From assembly GCA_034101475.1 (NCBI GenBank), contig JAXEJQ010000024.1:7313-71312 (forward strand): DNA of 64,000 nt. The letters run 5' to 3'. The translations under genes were made by a program, and so were the position numbers. The stretch comes from Limivivens sp034101475 (lineage in GTDB: Bacteria; Bacillota; Clostridia; Lachnospirales; Lachnospiraceae). The notes beneath the pieces are model-generated. The model did no database searches, was not told the origin of the DNA, and saw only the letters and a program-made list of their open reading frames with translations. Positions 58,617-64,000 of this stretch are shown here, one piece after another (position 1 is the first letter of the stretch; the number at the start of each line of letters is the position of its first letter).

Positions 58617-59981
58617 ATGGCAGAACAATATGATCTGATTGTAATCGGGGCAGGTCCCGGCGGTTATCTTTCCGCAGTCAAAGCTGCTTCGAAGGGAATG
58701 AAAACAGCGGTGGTGGAAGAGCGGGAAATCGGGGGAACCTGTCTGAATCGGGGCTGCATTCCCACGAAAACCATCATGCATTCCACAGAGCTGCTGCAGG
58801 AAATCAAAAGCTGCGGCACGGTGGGGATCAGCGTGGGAGAGGCCTCCTGCAGCATGGATCAGGTGCAGGAGCATAAGGAAGCTGTTCTGGAGCAGCTCCG
58901 CGCAGGGATTGCCGCATTGTTTAAAAAATCAAAAATTACGCTGTACCAGGGAAAAGGCCAGATTACCGGAGCCCACAGTGTGAAGGTGGGAGAAGAAGAA
59001 CTGACAGCGAAGAACATTCTGATTGTCACAGGCTCTGTTCCGGCCATGCCGCCCATTCCGGGCATGGATCTGCCGGGAGTTCTGAACAGTGACGGGCTTC
59101 TGGCCAAGGGAGATCCGGTTCCGGAGAAGCTGGTGATTATCGGCGGAGGTGTCATCGGCATGGAATTCGCGTCTATTTACCAGGCTCTGGGAACACAGGT
59201 AACGGTTATCGAAGCTCTGGACCGGATTCTGGCGACTCTGGACAAAGAGATCGGACAGAGCCTGAAAATGCTTCTGAAGAAGCGGGGCGTGGACATCCAT
59301 ACCGGCGCGAAGGTGGAGAAAATTACCGAAGCCGGAGAAGGAATCCTTTCCGTGACCTACACGGAGAAGGATAAGCCGGTGACGGTGGAAGCCGATACGA
59401 TTCTGGTGGCTGTGGGCCGCAGGGCCTATACAGAAGGACTTCTGGGCCCGGGGGTGGAGCTTGCCATGGATCGGGGAAAAATCTGCGTGGACGAGCATTT
59501 CCAGACCAGTATTCCGGGGATCTACGCCGCAGGAGACTGTATCGGAGGTATCCAGCTTGCCCATGTGGCCAGCGCGGAAGCCATCAATGCCGTCTGTCAT
59601 ATGAACGGAGAAGAGCCGGAAATGGATCTGTCGGTGGTGCCCTCCTGCGTTTATACCAGTCCGGAAATCGCGTCGGTGGGATTGAGCGCGGAGGAAGCAA
59701 AAGCAGCCGGGAGATCGGTTCTGACAGCCAAATACCCCATGTCGGCCAACGGGAAATCTCTGCTTTCCGGGCAGGAGAGGGGCTTTATCAAAGTATTGGC
59801 TGATCCGGAAACCCACCGGATTCTGGGAGCCCAGATGATGTGCGCCCGGGCTACGGATATGATCAGCGAATTCGGAATGGCCATCGCAAACGGCCTTACC
59901 GCGGAGCAGATGGCATCGGTGATCCGTCCCCATCCTACCTTCAGCGAAGGGATCAGTGAGGCGGCAGAGCTGTTGCTGTGA
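58617..59981 (+). CDS. lpdA: Dihydrolipoyl dehydrogenase (L protein)
   Basis: This flavoenzyme reoxidises dihydrolipoyl-GcvH with NAD+. The 454-residue protein has the FAD motif VIGAGPGGYLSAVKAA, redox-active C42/C47 in GGTCLNRGCIPTK, the NAD motif IIGGGVIGMEFASIY, AAGDCIGG and the catalytic HPTFSE near the C-terminus. No N-terminal lipoyl domain is present. It starts 17 bp after lplA and ends the operon; the next promoter begins 13 bp after its stop and no separate terminator was seen. Confidence 0.96.
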   Translation: MAEQYDLIVIGAGPGGYLSAVKAASKGMKTAVVEEREIGGTCLNRGCIPTKTIMHSTELLQEIKSCGTVGISVGEASCSMDQVQEHKEAVLEQLRAGIAALFKKSKITLYQGKGQITGAHSVKVGEEELTAKNILIVTGSVPAMPPIPGMDLPGVLNSDGLLAKGDPVPEKLVIIGGGVIGMEFASIYQALGTQVTVIEALDRILATLDKEIGQSLKMLLKKRGVDIHTGAKVEKITEAGEGILSVTYTEKDKPVTVEADTILVAVGRRAYTEGLLGPGVELAMDRGKICVDEHFQTSIPGIYAAGDCIGGIQLAHVASAEAINAVCHMNGEEPEMDLSVVPSCVYTSPEIASVGLSAEEAKAAGRSVLTAKYPMSANGKSLLSGQERGFIKVLADPETHRILGAQMMCARATDMISEFGMAIANGLTAEQMASVIRPHPTFSEGISEAAELLL

Positions 59982-59994
59982 ATGGAATAGCCTA

Positions 59995-60023
59995 TTGACA
60001 GAAATTCTCATTTATGGTACCAT
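59995..60023 (+). promoter_or_regulatory. Promoter of mntP
   Basis: A perfect TTGACA (59995-60000) and TACCAT (60018-60023) are 17 bp apart. Confidence 0.7.
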
Positions 60024-60037
60024 CCATAAAAGAAAAT

Positions 60038-60133
60038 CTGCGTGAGGGAGTAGTTTGCAGCCCGTATCGGAAGCTGCGGTATGGTCAACATAATGATGAA
60101 AATCTGGCCATGCCTTAAAAAATGAGACTCACG
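60038..60133 (+). promoter_or_regulatory. yybP-ykoY manganese riboswitch
   Basis: GCGTGAGGGAGTAG, GGTCAACATAATGATGAAAA, CTGGCCATGCC and GAGACTCACG appear in the order expected for the yybP-ykoY aptamer. CGTGAG pairs with CTCACG to close it. It precedes mntP, and the closing strand is shared with a terminator. Confidence 0.88.
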
Positions 60134-60179
60134 GAACCAGGAGCGTCTTTGGACGTCTGTGGTTCCGTGGGTCTTTTTT
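60125..60179 (+). terminator. Mn-controlled terminator
   Basis: GACTCACGGAACCA pairs with TGGTTCCGTGGGTC and is followed by TTTTTT. Aptamer folding should sequester its 5' arm. Confidence 0.88.
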
Positions 60180-60258
60180 ATGGGAAGAAAGGATGCCGGG
60201 AAGCGGATCAACAAAAGAGAACTGCATGCCTCACCCTGAGAAAGGGAGGAAACATACG

Positions 60259-60819
60259 ATGTCATTTATCACACTTTTCACACTGGCTGTGGGGCTTTCC
60301 ATGGATGCCTTCGCAGTCTCCATCTGCAAGGGCCTGGCTCTGCGGAAGGTCACTCTGAAGCAGTGCTCCATTGTAGGACTCTGGTTCGGCGGTTTTCAGG
60401 CTCTGATGCCCCTTGTGGGCTATTTCCTGGGCTTCCGGTTCCGGGATAAGATTACGGCGGTGGATCACTGGATTGCCTTTCTTTTGCTGGGCTTCATCGG
60501 AATCAATATGATTCGGGAGGCCTGTTCCAAAGAGGAGGAACCGGCAGATGCCAGCCTGGATGCCCGGAGCATGCTGATCCTGGCGGTGGCCACCAGCATC
60601 GACGCGCTGGCGGTGGGGATCACCCTGGCGTTTTTGAATGTGGAGATCCTTCCGGCGGTGATCTTCATCGGTATTATCACTTTTTTGCTGTCGGCTGTGG
60701 GCGTAAAAATCGGAAATGTTTTCGGGAGCCGCTACAAATCCAGAGCGGAGCTGGCCGGCGGTATCATTCTGATTTTGCTGGGAGTAAAAATCCTGCTGGA
60801 GCATCTGGAGATTTTGTAA
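60259..60819 (+). CDS. mntP: Manganese efflux pump MntP
   Basis: The 186-residue membrane protein has six helices and the two conserved motifs of the family, GLSMDAFAVSICKGLALR and ATSIDALAVGITLAF, whose Asp residues bind Mn2+. It exports excess manganese. The ATG at 60259 follows GGGAGG. Control by the manganese riboswitch matches its role. No second gene is coupled to it. Confidence 0.95.
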   Translation: MSFITLFTLAVGLSMDAFAVSICKGLALRKVTLKQCSIVGLWFGGFQALMPLVGYFLGFRFRDKITAVDHWIAFLLLGFIGINMIREACSKEEEPADASLDARSMLILAVATSIDALAVGITLAFLNVEILPAVIFIGIITFLLSAVGVKIGNVFGSRYKSRAELAGGIILILLGVKILLEHLEIL

Positions 60820-60890
60820 AATCGGTTGGGGTATCCGGAAACAAAACGTTAAAATTGTAACAAAATGTTTTGGCTGGATAAAGTGGCGTA

Positions 60891-60919
60891 TTGAAATCAC
60901 AGGGGTATCATGGTATACT
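60891..60919 (+). promoter_or_regulatory. Promoter of the radical-SAM-like gene
   Basis: TTGAAA (60891-60896) and TATACT (60914-60919) are 17 bp apart, 41 bp before the start codon. Confidence 0.7.
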
Positions 60920-60959
60920 GAAGGCACAAAAATCTGATGCGGAAAATGGAGGCGAAGTC

Positions 60960-61892
60960 ATGACAGAAGAATTTAAGCTTGTTTCATATTTAAAAAGCGT
61001 TTTAATGGATTCCTATCGTATTCGGAAGAATAAAATGGCTGAGGGTATTTACGTCCCCATGTTTCTTGCAGCGAATATTACAGAGCGCAGCAATCATCAG
61101 GGGGTGGACAGTTACCTGATGCGGATGCATTCCAATGCCTATGTAAACCTGCGGGAGGAGCGCTACCTGAGTGCAGCTGACTGGGATGATGTGTTTTTTG
61201 ACGCGGAGCAGCTTGGTATCCGGATTATTTTCATCCGGGGAGGGGAACCGCTGACCCGAAAGTGCATCCTGGAGCGTGCTTCCAGATATCCCGGGATTTT
61301 CTTCCCGGTGATCACCAACGGCAGCATGATGGATGAGCAGTATCTGGATTTCTTCCGGCAGAACCGGAACCTGATTCCGATGCTGTCCATGGCAGACAGC
61401 GCAGAACTGGATGTTTCCCAGACAGGGAAAGCATCCTTTGCCTACGGGAAGACCATGCAGACCATGGAGGAACTGCACGGCAGAGGGCTGATTTTCGGGG
61501 TGGTGGAGAACCTTACCCGGGAGAATTACCGCAGAATGCTGAGCAGTGCCTATCTGAGTGAACTGCGCAGGAAGGGCAGCAGCATTGTACTTTACGCGGC
61601 GGAGGCAGGAGAGAATGCAGGAACGCTCCTGGAAGAGAAGGAGCTGGAAGAGATTGAGCTTCTGGCGGAAAAGGCCCAGGAAGAAAATCAGGGCATGATA
61701 GTCGCGGCGCTGCCGGTGACAGGGATTGCCATGGGAAGGAACATTTTTCAGAGAGAAGGGCTTTTCGAAATTACGCCTGTGGGTGTGGTACAGCCGGCGA
61801 TTCACCGGACGGACGGCACCCGGAATGTACGGGAATCTTCCCTGACGGAGATTCTGAAGGATGACCTGTACTGGATACAGAAAAGAGCATAA
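60960..61892 (+). CDS. Radical-SAM-like protein lacking the cluster cysteines
   Basis: The 310-residue protein follows the radical SAM layout: MFLAANITERSNHQGVDSY lines up with the usual site of CX3CX2C, then IIFIRGGEPL (the SAM-contacting GGEP motif), VITNGSMMDEQYLDFF, and a late GRNIFQREGLFEITPVGVVQ resembling the AGRGFFHINPxG part of SPASM-type proteins. Positions 44, 48 and 51, where cysteines would bind the 4Fe-4S cluster, are Ser, Gly and Ser. The whole protein has a single cysteine, just after GGEP. It cannot hold the normal cluster, so it may bind SAM without radical chemistry or have a new role. It has its own promoter, a good GGAGGCG ribosome site and terminator, which argues against decay. 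Confidence 0.75.
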   Translation: MTEEFKLVSYLKSVLMDSYRIRKNKMAEGIYVPMFLAANITERSNHQGVDSYLMRMHSNAYVNLREERYLSAADWDDVFFDAEQLGIRIIFIRGGEPLTRKCILERASRYPGIFFPVITNGSMMDEQYLDFFRQNRNLIPMLSMADSAELDVSQTGKASFAYGKTMQTMEELHGRGLIFGVVENLTRENYRRMLSSAYLSELRRKGSSIVLYAAEAGENAGTLLEEKELEEIELLAEKAQEENQGMIVAALPVTGIAMGRNIFQREGLFEITPVGVVQPAIHRTDGTRNVRESSLTEILKDDLYWIQKRA

Positions 61893-61901
61893 TCACCAGA
61901 G

Positions 61902-61944
61902 AGACTTGGATACTGTCACAGACGGTATCCGAAGTCTTTTTTTA
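61902..61944 (+). terminator. Terminator of the radical-SAM-like gene
   Basis: AGACTTGGATAC pairs with GTATCCGAAGTCT and is followed by T's. Confidence 0.88.
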
Positions 61945-61960
61945 AGAAGGAGGGAATGGA

Positions 61961-62923
61961 ATGCTGATTCCGATATTACTTTTTGCCGTGGGGCTTGTGC
62001 TGCTGATTAAAGGCGGCGACTGGTTTGTGGACGGTGCCACGGGCATTGCGCACATTTTTCATATTCCGGAGCTTCTGATCGGGGCGACAGTGGTGTCCAT
62101 CGGTACGACGCTGCCGGAGGTGATGGTTTCCGCCACATCCGCACTGGGCGGCCACGGGGAGATCGCCTATGGGAATGCCCTTGGCTCCATCATCTGCAAC
62201 ACGGCGCTGGTCGCCGCGCTGACCATCACGATTCATCCGGGACCGGTGGATCGCAGCACGATGAAAATGCCGGTGCTCTTTTTCTTCCTGGCGGCGGGAT
62301 ATTACGCCCTGACCGCTTACGGGACGGGGCACTTCGGAAGGGTTACCGGAGCGGTGCTTTTTGGAATTTTTCTTGTATACATGTTCTGTACGGTGAAGCA
62401 GATCAAAAACAGCCCGAAGGAAGAGATGTCCCCCGGGACGGTTCCGGAAGACGAAGATATGAAAAAGGATCTGTTTCTGCTGATTGTGGGTGCCGTGCTG
62501 ATTGCCCTGGGAGCCAGACTTCTGGTGGACAACGGCACGCTGATTGCCCAGGCGCTGGGCGTACCGGAGGCAGTCATCGGCCTGACCTTTGTGGCACTGG
62601 GCACCTCGCTGCCGGAGCTGATCACGGCGGTGACCTCTCTGTCCAAGGGACACGGAGCGCTTTCCCTGGGTAATGTCATCGGGGCAAACCTGTTCAATCT
62701 GGTGCTGGTCAGCGGGGTTTCTTCTATGCTTGCCCCCTTTGATATCCCACAGAACGGGACCATTGCCGGATTCAACTCCTCCCTGGTTCTGGATATTCCG
62801 GTGATGCTGTTTGTGATGGCCTTTCTGACGGTGCCGGCCCTGGTGAGAGGGAAGCTTTCCAGAACCCAGGGAATTGTGCTGCTGTGTATTTATGCGGCAT
62901 TTTGTATGATCTGTTTCCGATAA
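61961..62923 (+). CDS. Calcium/sodium antiporter, CaCA family (YrbG-like)
   Basis: The 320-residue membrane protein has two inverted repeats with the alpha motifs VSIGTTLPEVMVSATSAL... GNALGSIICNTALV and VALGTSLPELITAVTSL... GNVIGANLFNLVLV. These form the ion pathway of Na+/Ca2+ exchangers, with Glu/Asp in TLPE and SLPE. About ten helices are predicted. It exchanges Ca2+ (or another cation) for Na+ or H+. The ATG follows AAGGAGGG. It converges on the next gene with only 9 bp between stops. Confidence 0.93.
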   Translation: MLIPILLFAVGLVLLIKGGDWFVDGATGIAHIFHIPELLIGATVVSIGTTLPEVMVSATSALGGHGEIAYGNALGSIICNTALVAALTITIHPGPVDRSTMKMPVLFFFLAAGYYALTAYGTGHFGRVTGAVLFGIFLVYMFCTVKQIKNSPKEEMSPGTVPEDEDMKKDLFLLIVGAVLIALGARLLVDNGTLIAQALGVPEAVIGLTFVALGTSLPELITAVTSLSKGHGALSLGNVIGANLFNLVLVSGVSSMLAPFDIPQNGTIAGFNSSLVLDIPVMLFVMAFLTVPALVRGKLSRTQGIVLLCIYAAFCMICFR

Positions 62924-62932
62924 AAAGAATCC

Positions 62933-63703
62933 TTATTTTGCCTGGAAGGGCGGGTCAGCCGGGTAGCCGCCGGCTACCTTCTGCATGGCCCGCTGAACAG
63001 CGTCTTTGGAATTCTTCCAGTCGGCATCCTTGAACTGATAATCAAATTTCTTCTGGAACCATTCCACATCTTCGGTAATGCGCTCCAGCCCCTGGATCAT
63101 CTGGGGGAACAGCATTTCGAAAAAGGCCGTCCGGTCCTTTTCGTTCATCTTTTCCTCTGCGGCCTGCACCAGGTCCTTAAAGTGATGAAGGCAGAAGCCC
63201 CTGCTGTTTTTTACTTTGTCCCGGAAGGCAGAGTCTTTCTTATACATTTCAAAAAACGTATCGATGTACCTCTGATAAATTTTCTCAATGTAATCACAGA
63301 TATAGCAGTGCGATTCCTGCTCGGAAAGCCAGTGGACCAGATTGCTCTTTTTTTCAGAGTCACCGGAAGATCTGGAAAAACGGCTCAGCAGGGAGGGCCT
63401 GGCATTTGGCGTATAATGGGCTGTTTCGGCCTTCAGGCCGGCGGTCAGCTTCTTCATGTGGGTTTCCAGGATCAGCGCGTTTCCCAGCTTGTTCCCGTAG
63501 GTAAACATCTTTTCATAATGATAGGAGCAGAAGCCCAGCTTATCAGTCTCCGCCCGGACATCGTCTTCCATGTAGGAAGCGCCGGAGCCCAGGACAAATT
63601 CAATGGCATGCTGTTCCAGAGAACGGTGAATATGGCAGAAGGGGCATTCATCCCCGGTATTAAAGGCGTCATTCAGCGGAATGGTATAGAGTTGTTCTTT
63701 CAT
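62933..63703 (-). CDS. DUF6062-like protein with Cys pairs
   Basis: The 256-residue soluble protein has four Cys/His groups: ECPFCHIHRSLEQH near the N-terminus, LGFCSYHYEKMF, HCYICDYIEKIYQRY in the middle and GFCLHHFKDL later. These probably hold zinc or form redox pairs. It is largely helical. It resembles the DUF6062 family seen in Clostridia, whose function is not known. The ATG at 63703 has GGGAGG eight bases upstream. Confidence 0.72.
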   Translation of the reverse strand: MKEQLYTIPLNDAFNTGDECPFCHIHRSLEQHAIEFVLGSGASYMEDDVRAETDKLGFCSYHYEKMFTYGNKLGNALILETHMKKLTAGLKAETAHYTPNARPSLLSRFSRSSGDSEKKSNLVHWLSEQESHCYICDYIEKIYQRYIDTFFEMYKKDSAFRDKVKNSRGFCLHHFKDLVQAAEEKMNEKDRTAFFEMLFPQMIQGLERITEDVEWFQKKFDYQFKDADWKNSKDAVQRAMQKVAGGYPADPPFQAK

Positions 63704-63789
63704 ATGGAAAACCTCCCTTATTTTTGTGGGCTGTGTGTACGGCATTTTACTCTAAACGGAAATGTCTGCTGATGCAGACACCACCAATA

Positions 63790-63928
63790 ATAAAAGTCGA
63801 TTGCTAACGCAATCGCCCCGTATTCGCAATTCGCTCCGCTGCTTGCTCATACGGGTAGGCCGTCCAATAGCCATGTGTCTGCGCATGCAAGCATGCTTCA
63901 CCACATGGCTGCTGTCCGGGACTTTTAT
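63790..63928. other. Cloverleaf-like foldback in the end intergenic region
   Basis: A 9-bp closing stem (ATAAAAGTC with GACTTTTAT) encloses three hairpins: GATTGC/GCAATC, CCCGTA/TACGGG and AGCCATGTG/CACATGGCT. It is not a tRNA (no T-loop or anticodon arm sequences). No reading frame is present in 63704-64000. Confidence 0.6.
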
Positions 63929-64000
63929 AGTAAACCCCCATGCCCTGCGTTGGCACCACTGCGCATGAAACAGGGGCCAGTCGATTGTTTTTATTTCTTT

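Noticed and set aside
63790..63928. Cloverleaf region considered as a tRNA gene
   Set aside because: Stem lengths are wrong, there is no T-psi-C loop, and it is about 139 nt long.

Overview
The window looks like chromosomal DNA of a low-to-mid GC Gram-positive anaerobe of the Clostridia, most likely a Lachnospiraceae-type gut bacterium. This is inferred from the gene set: the paired glycogen proteins GlgC/GlgD, SpoVG, a YesMN two-component system, a sortase-type surface protein, separate AICAR formyltransferase and IMP cyclohydrolase, the two-subunit glycine decarboxylase GcvPA/GcvPB, and a stand-alone sodium-pump decarboxylase beta subunit. No phage, IS transposase, CRISPR array, rRNA or tRNA was seen. 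The mobile-looking material is a set of short, structured, non-coding repeats.

Layout. 1-5.7 kb: a cell-surface glycosylation operon (GT2, FAD oxidoreductase, two GT39-type membrane glycosyltransferases), followed by a Ser/Thr/Glu-repeat sortase-anchored protein (6-7.2 kb) that is a plausible target. 7.3-12 kb: murC, glgC-glgD, spoVG. 12-15.4 kb: a truncated ABC permease remnant, then sucrose-6-P hydrolase and fructokinase. 15.4-24.7 kb: a sensor kinase facing an operon of sugar ABC transporter, response regulator, dipeptidase and aldo/keto reductase. 24.8-31 kb: a UroD-like protein, a PucR regulator diverging from a class III aminotransferase plus iron-dependent dehydrogenase (a GABA-type pathway), and a convergent sodium-pump oadB/oadG-like pair behind a metal-riboswitch-like leader. 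31.4-37 kb: pth-mfd and a PrsA/SurA-like lipoprotein. 37.1-40.8 kb: a non-coding block (repeat, 340-nt foldback, TPP riboswitch) leading into a thiamine-precursor ABC transporter. 40.8-43.5 kb: TetR, InlB-repeat protein and a secreted protein. 43.8-47.9 kb: panE-like, Fe-ADH, pduL, aldose epimerase. 48-52.5 kb: ZTP riboswitch with purO-purH, then alaX and a ferredoxin-type aldo/keto reductase. 52.6-60 kb: tandem glycine riboswitch and the whole glycine-cleavage set gcvT-H-PA-PB-lplA-lpd. 60-64 kb: Mn riboswitch with mntP, a radical-SAM-like protein without its cluster cysteines, a Ca/Na antiporter and a DUF6062-like protein.

The window is rich in cis-acting RNA: five aptamer-type leaders (TPP, ZTP, tandem glycine, and two yybP-ykoY type, one of them unexpected), each with a terminator that can switch. 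It also holds at least two families of structured intergenic repeats. Element A is about 137 bp with terminal inverted repeats, in two 96% identical copies 41 kb apart, one inside the gcv operon. Element B is a hairpin with covarying stems. There are also three unique large foldbacks. A recurring oddity is short tandem duplication at or just after stop codons of many genes.

The most unusual protein is the radical-SAM-like protein at 60960-61892: the CX3CX2C positions are Ser, Gly and Ser, while the GGEP motif is kept.
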